This document shows, one piece after another, positions 1 through 9,531 of a stretch of DNA of 64,000 bases. A program made the position numbers and the translations under genes. Position 1 is the first letter of the stretch. Each line of letters starts with the position of its first letter. Source of the DNA: Actinomycetospora endophytica (GTDB lineage: Bacteria > Actinomycetota > Actinomycetes > Mycobacteriales > Pseudonocardiaceae); contig NZ_JAJNDB010000003.1 in the NCBI RefSeq assembly GCF_021026375.1, positions 62,001 to 126,000 of the forward strand, read 5' to 3'. The notes beneath the pieces were generated by a model. The model saw only the letters and a program-made list of their open reading frames with translations, did not search any database and had not been told where the DNA came from.

Positions 1-225
1 GAAGATCACCGCGAGGACCGCCTCGAGAGGCCGTTCCGGGAGCAGCGCGACGAGGCGCCCGGCGATCACGGCCACCACGACGTGCACGGCCATGCCGGCG
101 AAGACGCCGATCAGCACCCAACGGGCGGGGAACTTGGTGGCCAGCACGAGTGTCGCGATGGCGCTGGTGTCCGCCAGTTCGGCGAGGAACACGATCCCGA
201 ACGTGATGGCGACCACGACCACCAC
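1..225 (-). CDS. GDT1/TMEM165 (UPF0016) family membrane protein, partial
   Basis: This is the N-terminal 75 codons of a gene that runs off the left edge. The likely GTG start at 225 has a GGAG ribosome site 8 nt upstream; GTG at 222 is an alternative. The translation shows a hydrophobic helix, the signature region FLAELADTSAIATLVLATKF and then VLIGVFAGMAVHVVVAV. This is the pattern of one half of the UPF0016 repeat of proposed Mn2+/Ca2+ antiporters. The usual signature is E-x-G-D-(K/R)-(T/S); here it reads E-L-A-D-T-S, so the Gly and the basic residue are replaced. The family and membrane location are well supported; the transported ion is not. Confidence 0.75.
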   Translation of the reverse strand, partial: MVVVVAITFGIVFLAELADTSAIATLVLATKFPARWVLIGVFAGMAVHVVVAVIAGRLVALLPERPLEAVLAVIF

Positions 226-408
226 CTGATCGTCTCCTCTCTCCGCGCCGCACACAACGGCTGCGGGTCGACGGGGGGTCGCGCGACGGCGTCCGCCGGT
301 GGGCCGGAAACGTAACGGCGGGCGACGTGCATTGACCGGTCGGTAGCCGTCCTGAACCGTCCCGGGGGAGACGGGTACGAGCCCAGGACACCGGGAGTCA
401 CGATCTCG

Positions 409-1047
409 ATGCATGCTCTCGTCACGTCCGCCGCGCCCGCCGACGGGGGAGTCGTCGGATGGCTCGACTCCGTGATGTCGATGCTGGGGGCGCCGGGAGC
501 CGGGGCCGTGCTCGCCGTCGAGAACGTCTCGCTGATCCCCTCCGAGGTCGTCCTGCCGCTGGCGGGGTTCGCGGCCGCCCGCGGGGAGTTCAGCGTCGCG
601 GCCGCCGTCGTCTGGACCACGATCGGCACGACGACGGGTGCTGTCGTCCTCTATCTCGTCGGCATGCTCGCCACACCCGCCACCGTGCGGCGCTGGATCA
701 CGAGAATCCCGCTGATCACCGACCGCGAGGTCGATCTCGCCGAGTCGTGGTTCGACCGGCACGGTCGTGCGGCGGTTCTGCTGGGGCGGATGGTGCCGAT
801 CGTCCGCAGCCTGATCTCGATTCCCGCGGGGCAGCGGCGCATGCCGTTCCTGCAGTTCCTCGTGCTCACGGTGCTGGGCAGCGCGGCCTGGAACTCCCTG
901 TTCGTCGGGGCCGGGTACGTGCTGGGTGCGCGGTGGGAGCTCGTCGAGCGCTACGCGGGTCCCGTGCAGATCACCCTGCTGGTGATCGTCGGCGTGGTCA
1001 TGGTGCTCGCGCTCGTGCGCCACCGCGCATCGCCCGCCCGGCGGTAA
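409..1047 (+). CDS. DedA family integral membrane protein
   Basis: A 212-aa membrane protein of the DedA/SNARE-associated (VTT) family. Hydrophobic helices lie near residues 25-60, 65-95, 140-165 and 185-205. The family core is visible: E-x-xx-PSEVVLPLAGF near residues 44-58, and the motif GRMVPIVRSLISIPAGQRRM near residues 126-145, which carries the conserved Arg and Pro-Ala-Gly of DedA transporters. DedA proteins are implicated in lipid-carrier flipping and membrane homeostasis; the substrate cannot be read here. The ATG at 409 has no strong ribosome site. The gene lies divergent to the GDT1-like gene and 9 nt upstream of the reductase-like gene, so the two may be cotranscribed. Confidence 0.88.
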   Translation: MHALVTSAAPADGGVVGWLDSVMSMLGAPGAGAVLAVENVSLIPSEVVLPLAGFAAARGEFSVAAAVVWTTIGTTTGAVVLYLVGMLATPATVRRWITRIPLITDREVDLAESWFDRHGRAAVLLGRMVPIVRSLISIPAGQRRMPFLQFLVLTVLGSAAWNSLFVGAGYVLGARWELVERYAGPVQITLLVIVGVVMVLALVRHRASPARR

Positions 1048-1056
1048 CCTCACGCC

Positions 1057-1611
1057 GTGGGCTCCCTCCGGTATTCGATCAACGTGACGCTGGACGGTTG
1101 CTGCGACCACCGCGCGATTCCCGCGGACGAGGAACTGCACCGCAACGCGGCCGAGAACCTCGCCCGGGCCGATGCCCTGCTGTTCGGCCGCGTGACCTAC
1201 CAGATGATGGAACAAGCGTGGCGGCAGCCGGCCGACCCGGAGGAGCCACCCGGATCGACGGATCCTTTCGCCCGGACGATCGATGCGGCCGAGAAGTACG
1301 TCGTGTCGAGCACGCTCGAGCGGGTCGACTGGAACGCGGAGCTGGTGCGCGGGGACGACCTGGAGAGCACTGTCCGGGCGCTCAAGGAATCGAGGAGGAC
1401 GCTCTTCGTGGGAGGCGTCATGCTTCCGCTCGCACTGGCCGAGCTGGGACTGATCGACGAGTACGAATTCGTCGTGCATCCCCGGCTGGCCGGTCACGGG
1501 CCCACGCCGTTCGCGGGCCTGTCCCGATTCGTCGACCTGAAGCTGGTGGGCCGTGAGGAGCTCGGGTCGGGCGCGGTGGCGATGCGCTACGAGCCGAGAG
1601 CCGCGGCCTGA
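1057..1611 (+). CDS. RibD C-terminal / dihydrofolate reductase-like protein
   Basis: A 184-aa cytoplasmic protein of the RibD_C/DHFR-like family, starting at GTG 1057. Landmarks are the N-terminal strand SLRYSINVTLDG, the segment ADALLFGRVTYQMMEQAW near residues 46-63 (typical NADPH-pocket region), TRTLFVGGVMLPLAL-type text near residues 113-128 and a C-terminal strand region. Many actinomycete genomes carry several such stand-alone proteins with unknown substrates. It follows the DedA gene by 9 nt. The family is clear; the reaction (probably NAD(P)H-dependent reduction) is inferred only from the family. Confidence 0.85.
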   Translation: MGSLRYSINVTLDGCCDHRAIPADEELHRNAAENLARADALLFGRVTYQMMEQAWRQPADPEEPPGSTDPFARTIDAAEKYVVSSTLERVDWNAELVRGDDLESTVRALKESRRTLFVGGVMLPLALAELGLIDEYEFVVHPRLAGHGPTPFAGLSRFVDLKLVGREELGSGAVAMRYEPRAAA

Positions 1612-1646
1612 GGCGGCGCCACCAGCCGACACACCGGGGAGGACCC

Positions 1647-2000
1647 GTGCGCGTCACCACCGTCTACACCAACCTCCGCGTGCCCGACATCGCGGAGGCC
1701 CGGAGCTTCTACGCCGGCTACCTCGGGTTGAGCGACGAGAGCATCAACATGGACTGGGTGACCCGGTTCAGCTCCCCGGACGGCGACGCGAACGTCCAGC
1801 TCGTCACCCGCGACGCCACCGCCCCGGAGGACTCGGTCGCCACGATCAGGGTCGACGACGTCGAGGCCGCCTACGACGAGGCCCGCGAGCGCGGCTACCA
1901 GATCGTCCACCCGCTCACCACCGAACCGTGGGGCGTGCGGCGGTTCTTCGTCCGGGCCCCGGACGGCAACGTCTTCAACATCGCCCAGCACCGGGACTGA
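1647..2000 (+). CDS. VOC (glyoxalase-like) family protein
   Basis: A 117-aa vicinal-oxygen-chelate protein starting at GTG 1647, with GGGGAGG about 6 nt upstream. The double beta-alpha-beta-beta-beta fold is suggested by TNLRVPDIAEARSFYAGYLGL at the N terminus and by the C-terminal EPWGVRRFFVRAPDGNVFNI strand pair. A paralogue at 40678-41049 shares the C-terminal motif almost exactly. The function could be a small-molecule lyase, dioxygenase or antibiotic-binding protein; the canonical metal-ligand His is not obvious at the first strand. It follows the RibD-like gene by 35 nt. Confidence 0.85.
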   Translation: MRVTTVYTNLRVPDIAEARSFYAGYLGLSDESINMDWVTRFSSPDGDANVQLVTRDATAPEDSVATIRVDDVEAAYDEARERGYQIVHPLTTEPWGVRRFFVRAPDGNVFNIAQHRD

Positions 2001-2045
2001 GCACGACGCCGCCCGGCGGTGTCGATCACAGTCGCGCCCGTCGGA

Positions 2046-2076
2046 TTGACGACGGGGCCGTCGAGGTCCCTAGTCT
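2046..2076 (+). promoter_or_regulatory. Putative promoter of leader peptide and monooxygenase
   Basis: A -35-like TTGACG at 2046-2051 and a -10-like TAGTCT at 2071-2076 are separated by 19 nt. The spacing is slightly long. A start near 2083 would give a leader transcript of about 245 nt before the flavin monooxygenase gene, containing the small Cys/His leader ORF. Confidence 0.4.
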
Positions 2077-2129
2077 GATCGAGATCCCGCGTCCGGACGG
2101 TCGCGGGGGGTGAGCAGGAGGCGGACCGG

Positions 2130-2198
2130 ATGTTCCTCGCGGTGCGGCGGCGCCACGTCGACCTCCTGCGCACGGCCAGCGACGGCTGTCGGGCCTGA
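2130..2198 (+). CDS. Leader peptide of the HVDLxR...CR type (sulfur attenuation candidate)
   Basis: A 22-codon ORF, ATG to TGA, with AGGAGG positioned 7-8 nt before the ATG. Its translation includes RRRHVDLLRTASDGCRA. Short peptides with the pattern HVDLxRxxSxxCR are annotated as putative leader peptides in front of sulfur-assimilation and organosulfur genes in actinomycetes; I recognise this from family knowledge, not a search. A single Cys codon (TGT) and Arg codons lie near the end, as in a translation-sensing attenuator. The next gene, 130 nt downstream, is an NtaA/DszA-type monooxygenase, the kind of organosulfur enzyme expected for such a leader. Confidence 0.72.
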   Translation: MFLAVRRRHVDLLRTASDGCRA

Positions 2199-2260
2199 CC
2201 CACCGTTCCGCTCGTCCGTTCCTGAACTCCTCCCCCGACCGCGCCGCTCGGCGCCGGTTC

Positions 2261-2299
2261 GCCCCGCAGCGCCTCGGTCATCGAGTGTGACGGCGGGGC
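2261..2299 (+). promoter_or_regulatory. Possible attenuator hairpin before the monooxygenase
   Basis: GCCCCGC at 2261-2267 can pair with GCGGGGC at 2293-2299 across a 25-nt loop, followed by CTTTCG. It lies between the leader peptide stop and the ribosome site (AGGAGA, 2317-2322) of the monooxygenase. Weak evidence; it is listed because the leader ORF predicts a switchable structure here. Confidence 0.25.
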
Positions 2300-2328
2300 G
2301 GGGCCTTTCGACGACCAGGAGACCCCTG

Positions 2329-3648
2329 ATGCCCCGGCAGCTCCACCTCGGCGGATTCGAGATCGCCTCGCACGTCCCGCACTCCCACGCGGCCTGGCGC
2401 CACCCCGGCTCCGACCTCGACTTCCTCCGCCCCGAGTACTGGCACCGCGTCGGCCGCACCCTGGAGCGCGGCCGGTTCGACTTCGTCTTCTTCGCCGACC
2501 TCCTCGCGGTGCCGACCAATTTCGGCGACGACGAGGACGAGGCGCTGCGGCGGGGGACGCAGGCCAGCGCCACGATCGATCCGTCCCTCGTGACGGCGAG
2601 CATCGCCGCCGTCACCCGGGACCTCGGCGTCGCGATCACCAAGAGCACGACGTACTTCCACCCCTTCGAGGTGGCGAGGATCTTCGCGAGCCTCGACCAC
2701 CTCAGCGGCGGCCTGGCCGCCTGGAACATCGTCACCTCGCTGAGCAGCGCCGAGGCGCGCAACTTCGGCCTGGAGAAGGCGCTGGACCACGACCTGCGCT
2801 ACGACCGGGCGCAGGAGCTCGTCGAGGCCGCGGTCGCCCTCTGGGAGAGCTGGGAGCCCGGGGCACTAGTCGGCGACAAGGTCGGCGGCCTCTTCGCGGA
2901 CCCGGACAAGGTGCACCGCGTCGACCACGAGGGACGCTTCTACAAGACCCGCGGGCCGCTGCCCACGCCGCGCTCACCCCAGGGACGGCCGGTGCTCATG
3001 CAGGCCGGTTCCTCCGGCAAGGGCAAGGACTTCGCCGCCCGGTGGGCCGAGGTGATCTTCGAGATCGACCCCACGCCCGAGGGCCGGCGGGCCTACTACG
3101 ACGACGTCAAGAGCCGGGCCTCGAACGCCGGCCGCAACCCCGACGACGTCAAGATCTTCCCGTCGTTCATCCCGTTCGTCGGGGAGACCGCCTCGATCGC
3201 GCGCGAGAAGCAGGCCTTCCACAACGAGCTGGCCGACCCGATCTCCGGCCTGATCACGCTCTCGGTGCACACCGACCACGACTTCTCCGCCTACGACCTC
3301 GACACCCCGGTCGAGCAGGTGGAGGTCGCGGGCAGCCAGGGCCTCTTCGACGTCGCGAAGCGGCTCAGCGACCGGGACAACCTGACCCTGCGCGAGGTCG
3401 GGAAGCTCTACGCCCAGGGCGTGCTGCTGCCGCAGTTCGTCGGGACGGCGTCCGACGTGGCCGACGAGATCGAGGCGAGCTTCACCGGCGGCGAGGCGGA
3501 CGGCTTCATCCTGTCGTGCGCGCAGAGCCCGGGGACCTTCGACGACTTCGTCGACCAGGTCGTCCCCGAGCTGCAGCGCCGGAAGCTGTTCCCGGAGGAC
3601 TACACCGGCGGCACCCTGCGCGACAACCTCGCGCAGGGCGACGTCTAG
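2329..3648 (+). CDS. LLM-class flavin monooxygenase (NtaA/SnaA/DszA family)
   Basis: A 439-aa FMN-dependent monooxygenase of the nitrilotriacetate monooxygenase component A family, which takes reduced flavin from a separate reductase and oxidises N- or S-containing substrates. Family text is clear: the N terminus LGGFEIASHVPHSHAAWRHP, then YWHRVGRTLERGRFDFVFFADLL, the LDHLSGGLAAWNIVTS segment, RFYKTRGPLPTPRSPQGRPVLMQAGSSGKGKDFAARWAE, and C-terminal ADGFILSCAQSPGTFDDFVDQVVPEL. The length fits (about 430-460 aa). ATG 2329 has AGGAGA 6 nt upstream. The upstream HVDLxR leader peptide suggests sulfur-linked control and hence an organosulfur substrate. No reductase partner is adjacent. Its TAG stop overlaps the opposing gene's stop in CTAG. 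Confidence 0.9.
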   Translation: MPRQLHLGGFEIASHVPHSHAAWRHPGSDLDFLRPEYWHRVGRTLERGRFDFVFFADLLAVPTNFGDDEDEALRRGTQASATIDPSLVTASIAAVTRDLGVAITKSTTYFHPFEVARIFASLDHLSGGLAAWNIVTSLSSAEARNFGLEKALDHDLRYDRAQELVEAAVALWESWEPGALVGDKVGGLFADPDKVHRVDHEGRFYKTRGPLPTPRSPQGRPVLMQAGSSGKGKDFAARWAEVIFEIDPTPEGRRAYYDDVKSRASNAGRNPDDVKIFPSFIPFVGETASIAREKQAFHNELADPISGLITLSVHTDHDFSAYDLDTPVEQVEVAGSQGLFDVAKRLSDRDNLTLREVGKLYAQGVLLPQFVGTASDVADEIEASFTGGEADGFILSCAQSPGTFDDFVDQVVPELQRRKLFPEDYTGGTLRDNLAQGDV

Positions 3649-4043
3649 GAGGCGGGCTCGCCCGTCGCGAGGCGGTGCCCGGGGTGGATCCACAGCGGGT
3701 AGAGCAGCGCCCCGAGCCCCGGGAACAGGGTGAAGACGGCGAGCCAGACGAAGGTGCGGGGGCGGTGGCGCTGCTCGGCCGGGATGTCGGAGTACATCCA
3801 GAAGCCGAGCACGCCCGCCACCGCGCCGAAGTCGGACAGGCCCGCGCTGAGCACCGGGTCCCCGAAGGACAGCGTGAAGAACTTGAGGATCGCGCCGACC
3901 AGCCCGTCGTGCCTCGTCCGCCAGCCCCCGCCGCCCTGGAAGAACGCGTGCCACACGTGGAAACCCAGGAGGACGACGACGGCGGCCGTGAACCCGGCCC
4001 GTCGCCGTGCCGCCTCCGGCCCCGCTCCGGGTGACCACGACAT
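3645..4043 (-). CDS. Small integral membrane protein (DUF2834-like)
   Basis: A 132-aa protein with about three hydrophobic segments: AAVVVLLGFHVWHAFF, a central helix around GLSDFGAVAGVLGFWMYSDI, and VWLAVFTLFPGLGALLYPLW. The layout resembles DUF2834-type small membrane proteins, which I offer as a likely but unverified family. The ATG at 4043 lies one nt after the stop of the upstream DUF4267-like gene, so the two are probably translationally coupled. The stop codon is shared in a CTAG with the convergent monooxygenase gene. Function unknown. Confidence 0.7.
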   Translation of the reverse strand: MSWSPGAGPEAARRRAGFTAAVVVLLGFHVWHAFFQGGGGWRTRHDGLVGAILKFFTLSFGDPVLSAGLSDFGAVAGVLGFWMYSDIPAEQRHRPRTFVWLAVFTLFPGLGALLYPLWIHPGHRLATGEPAS

Positions 4044-4044
4044 C

Positions 4045-4440
4045 TCACCGACCTCCGAGGTGGGCGTGGTCGTCGAGGGCGACCGAGCCGAGGACGAGGC
4101 ATGCGGTCGACGCGGCCCCGAAGATCGCCGCGGATCCCGCGGGCATCCGACCGGCCCGCCAGGCGAGGAGCACCGCGAGCAGGTCGGCACCGTCGCACGC
4201 CTGGCCGGTCCGCAGCCCGCGCCGCCGGGCGTCGTCGTCGCCGGCGTGCGGCAACGTCGCGAGCGCCACGTCGCGCGTCCCACCGAGGCGCAGCCACAGC
4301 GGAGCGCTGGCCTCCGTGCTCACGTCCAGCCCGAACACCCGTGACGCCCGCACCGGCGCGACCCACGTGCTCAGGCCGATCAGCACCCGGACGACCGAGA
4401 GCGCCCTCGCCGCCGATCCGTTGACCCCGCTCACGCGCAC
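4045..4440 (-). CDS. DUF4267-like small membrane protein
   Basis: A 131-aa protein with text of the DUF4267 type: ALSVVRVLIGLSTWVAPVRA, then SRVFGLD, LWLRLGGTRDVALATL, GQACDGADLLAVLLAW and a last hydrophobic segment AAIFGAASTACLVLGSVAL. Four membrane helices are likely. The GTG at 4440 is the first start; GTG at 4434 is an alternative. It is the first gene of a two-gene minus-strand unit reading away from the UvrA-like gene. Function unknown; the family is common in actinomycetes and often lies next to small regulators. Confidence 0.7.
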   Translation of the reverse strand: MRVSGVNGSAARALSVVRVLIGLSTWVAPVRASRVFGLDVSTEASAPLWLRLGGTRDVALATLPHAGDDDARRRGLRTGQACDGADLLAVLLAWRAGRMPAGSAAIFGAASTACLVLGSVALDDHAHLGGR

Positions 4441-4462
4441 CCACCCGTCGTCGAGCCGTCTC

Positions 4463-4474
4463 TAATCCAGATTA
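4463..4474. promoter_or_regulatory. Inverted repeat TAATCCAGATTA, candidate operator
   Basis: A perfect 5+5 bp inverted repeat with a 2-nt centre, AT-rich in a GC-rich region, sits 23 bp from the DUF4267-like start and 183 bp from the UvrA-like start. Position and symmetry fit a dimeric repressor site acting on the divergent pair. No cognate regulator gene is adjacent. Confidence 0.35.
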
Positions 4475-4656
4475 AAGACTGTCCGAGGTGTCCGGTCCCG
4501 TCAAGATCGTGCCGGCCCGGTGGACGGACCCAACCGGTCAGGATCGGAGAAGCACGGCCGGGCCGTCCGCCTCTAGCGTGATCGCGGCCGCGTCGCTGTC
4601 GGGGATCTCGACATACTGGTCGTGGCGAGGAGTCGGGATCGAGGACGGAGACGCAG

Positions 4657-7046
<2,390 letters not shown>

Positions 7047-7062
<16 letters not shown>

Positions 7063-8018
7063 TCCCGTAACCACGTGGCGGCGAGCGAGCCGAGCCGGGC
7101 GAGGTCCTTGTAGTCCGAGGTGTCCGGGTCGAGGGTCTCGAGGACCGAACGGAGCCGGGCCGCCCACGCCGGCACGAGGGCGACCCGCTCCAGGGGGAGC
7201 GGCCGGATCCCGATCAGGAAGAGCACGCTCCCCGTCAGCGGCAGCCGGATCAGGTGCTGCACCTCGGTGCGCAGGTGTACCTCCCGGCCCGGGTCGACGA
7301 CGTCGAGGGCCGCCCGACGCGGGCCCCAGGTCGGGAACGTGTCGAGCGAGAGGTCGGGGCGGGCGTCGAGCTGCAGGCCCCAGTTCAGCCGCCGGTAGGC
7401 GTCGCCCGGGTGCAGCCCCAGCAGGAAGCGCTCGGCCCGTTCGAAGACCCGCCGGGCCTCGTCGCCCGGCACGGGACCGTGCAGCTCGGCGAAGCTCATC
7501 CCGGCGTCGAACCCGATCGACCAGACGGACGCGAACACGACCATCCCGGCGTCGAGCCGGAGCTCCCCCTCGCGGGCGCCGAGGACGACGACGTCCTCCT
7601 CGACCTGCCGGCCCGCGAACGTCACCGGGTGCACGGGCAGCGAGGTGTCGTCGCCGAAGGTGAACTCCCGGGTGACGCCGAGGCGGTGGTTGTACCAGCG
7701 GTACCGGTCGCCGTCGCGCTCCAGGGACGCCTCCGTCGGGCGCTCCCGGGCCATCCGCTCGAGCAGCCACAGCATCGCGTCCCAGGAGGCGGCCCGTGCG
7801 TGCGGCGCGGCGACGAACCGGCGCGGCTCGCGATGAAGGATCTCCGAGCGCAGTCTCACGACGGCGTCGTGGTCCGGGCCGACGTGCAGCATGTCCCGAC
7901 CCCACGAGCCCGCCTCGGTGGGCCGCTCCACCCCGGCCTGCTCGACGTTCGCGCTGACCCGGTAGGTGTCGTACGGCAGCGGGAACGGATAGCCGGCGAC
8001 GTCGTCCGGGAGGGTCAC
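7047..8018 (-). CDS. Heme-dependent oxidative N-demethylase (DUF3445)
   Basis: A 323-aa protein of the DUF3445/HDOD family, heme enzymes that remove methyl groups from amines with O2; the dimethylamine monooxygenase system belongs here. Family text includes YPFPLPYDTYRVSANVEQAG, a GRDMLHVG stretch, LLERMARERP, YRWYNHRLG, an ASVWSIGFDAGMSFAELHGPVP segment, NWGLQLDARPDLSLDTFPTW and HLRTEVQHLIRLPLTGSVLFLI with an RT-x-x-x-H core. The GTG start at 8018 overlaps the reductase stop as GTGA, so translation is coupled. It is the last gene of a three-gene operon that supplies a PDR-type reductase and a DmmA-like protein, which supports an amine N-demethylase role. The substrate cannot be read. Confidence 0.88.
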
Positions 8019-8941
8019 AGCTCCAGCTCCAGGGTCTCGCCCGCGGCCGCGCGGGAGACGCAGAGCGCGATCCGGCCCGATCGTCCGGCGTCGGACAGCA
8101 CGGTGTCCCGATGATCGACGCGACCGGCGAGGAGGCCCGTGACGCACTCCCCGCAGACCCCCTGCCGGCACAGGTGGGGCGCCTCGACCCCGGCCCGGTG
8201 CAGGGCGTCGAGCAGCGACTCGTCCGCGCCGACCCCGACCTCGCGACCCGAGCGACGCAGTACCGCGGTGAACGCCTCGCCCGCCTCGACGGCGTGCACG
8301 AACGGCTCCGCGTGGATGCGGGCGTCGACCCAGTGGGCGCGGCGGGCGGCGGCCGCGACGTCGGCGATGAGCCCGGGCGGCCCGCAGGTGTAGACGTGGC
8401 TGTTGAACGGTGCCGCGCGCAGCGTCGGGTCGAGCAGCGCGTGCAGCCCGTCCCGGTCGGTCGCGGTCCTCAGCCGGTCACCCGCGGCGTCGCGCAGGTC
8501 GGTCGCGTGCGGCGTCGTCCCGGGCCGCTGCACCAGCAGGACCTCGAACGGGTTCCCCCAGAACGCGTGCCACCGGGCATGGGCGAGCACCGGGGTCACG
8601 CCGATCCCGCCGGCGACGAGCACGTGGTGCGCGGCCGTCTCCACGGGCGGGAACGACGAGCGCGGCGGCACCGCCCGGACGCGGTCGCCGGCCACCAGAT
8701 CGTGCACCCGACGGGACCCGCCGGCACCGTCGGGACGCCGCGCCACGCTGATCTCGTACGTCTCCGGTGCGCGACCCGGCCCGGTCAGCGAGTACGGATT
8801 CACCCGGCCCGGCCGCCACTCGATCCCCAGGTGCGCCCCCGGCGGGAACGACGGCAGGGGCGCGTCGCCGTCGCCGACCAGGGTCACGGAGCGCACGCTC
8901 GGGCACGGCGTCGCGATCGCGGCGACACGGAGATCCAGCAT
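8015..8941 (-). CDS. PDR/VanB-type flavin and 2Fe-2S oxidoreductase
   Basis: A 308-aa electron-transfer protein. Domains in order: flavin-binding barrel with NPYSLTGPG (about residues 60-68), NAD-binding domain with LVAGGIGVTPVLAHARW (about 128-144) and YTCGPPGLI, and a C-terminal plant-type ferredoxin with CRQGVCGECVTG followed by a distal Cys (SGRIALCVS). This order, with ferredoxin last, is typical of phthalate-dioxygenase-reductase enzymes. It probably delivers NAD(P)H electrons to the DUF3445 heme enzyme, whose start overlaps its stop. Its own ATG (8941) overlaps the upstream DmmA-like stop (TGATG). Confidence 0.92.
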   Translation of the reverse strand: MLDLRVAAIATPCPSVRSVTLVGDGDAPLPSFPPGAHLGIEWRPGRVNPYSLTGPGRAPETYEISVARRPDGAGGSRRVHDLVAGDRVRAVPPRSSFPPVETAAHHVLVAGGIGVTPVLAHARWHAFWGNPFEVLLVQRPGTTPHATDLRDAAGDRLRTATDRDGLHALLDPTLRAAPFNSHVYTCGPPGLIADVAAAARRAHWVDARIHAEPFVHAVEAGEAFTAVLRRSGREVGVGADESLLDALHRAGVEAPHLCRQGVCGECVTGLLAGRVDHRDTVLSDAGRSGRIALCVSRAAAGETLELEL

Positions 8942-9396
8942 CAGGGCACCGTCGGGACGCCGAGGGAGGCGCCGTGGATCCGGGAGCGGTGGTCGGTGAC
9001 GCTGAGCGGTTCGCCGCAGCCGGGACACGGGAGCACGTCCCCGACGGCGGCGTCGAGATCCGCCTGGTGGTGGCAGTGGCCGCAGTGCACCCGTCGCAGG
9101 CGGCGGGTGCCGTCCCCGTCGTGCTGGTCCACCGCGAGCACCGTGATCTCCTCGTCCAGCGCGCCCCGGGCCAGCGCCGCCCGAGCCACGATCAGCACGT
9201 CCCGCTCGAGCCCGACCGCCAGGACCCGCCACCCGGTCGACAGGCGGGCGAGCTCCTCGTCGAGGACCGGGCCGGCGTCGTCGGCCGCGTCCAGGGCGCG
9301 GTACCGGTCACTGTCACGACGCAGTTCCTCGGCCACCGTCCGGGCTCGGGTGCCCACGGCGAGCACCAGGTGTGGTGCCGGTCCGGGCGTCGTCAT
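8941..9396 (-). CDS. DmmA-like subunit of an amine N-demethylase, zinc-ribbon C terminus
   Basis: A 151-aa protein, first gene of the N-demethylase operon. The N-terminal part has an alternating hydrophobic pattern (HLVLAVGTRART, WRVLAVGLERDVLIVARAAL). The C-terminal part carries CGHCHHQ and CPGCGEPLSVTDHRSR, a four-Cys zinc-ribbon followed by the DH-x-S-R tail that I associate with the DmmA family of dimethylamine monooxygenase. I chose ATG 9396 because GGGAGGGA lies 6 nt upstream; an in-frame ATG at 9417 lacks a ribosome site. The gene is divergent from serA. Confidence 0.75.
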   Translation of the reverse strand: MTTPGPAPHLVLAVGTRARTVAEELRRDSDRYRALDAADDAGPVLDEELARLSTGWRVLAVGLERDVLIVARAALARGALDEEITVLAVDQHDGDGTRRLRRVHCGHCHHQADLDAAVGDVLPCPGCGEPLSVTDHRSRIHGASLGVPTVP

Positions 9397-9531
9397 GTCC
9401 GTTCCCTCCCGCGACACAGATCTCCCCGGAACACAGGGTGGCCCCGGTCATAGGCGGTCTGACCTGCACCGATACCGGGTTCCCCGGTCGACGGCGGCAC
9501 AGGCACCCCTCGTCGACAGTAGGCTCGCCGT

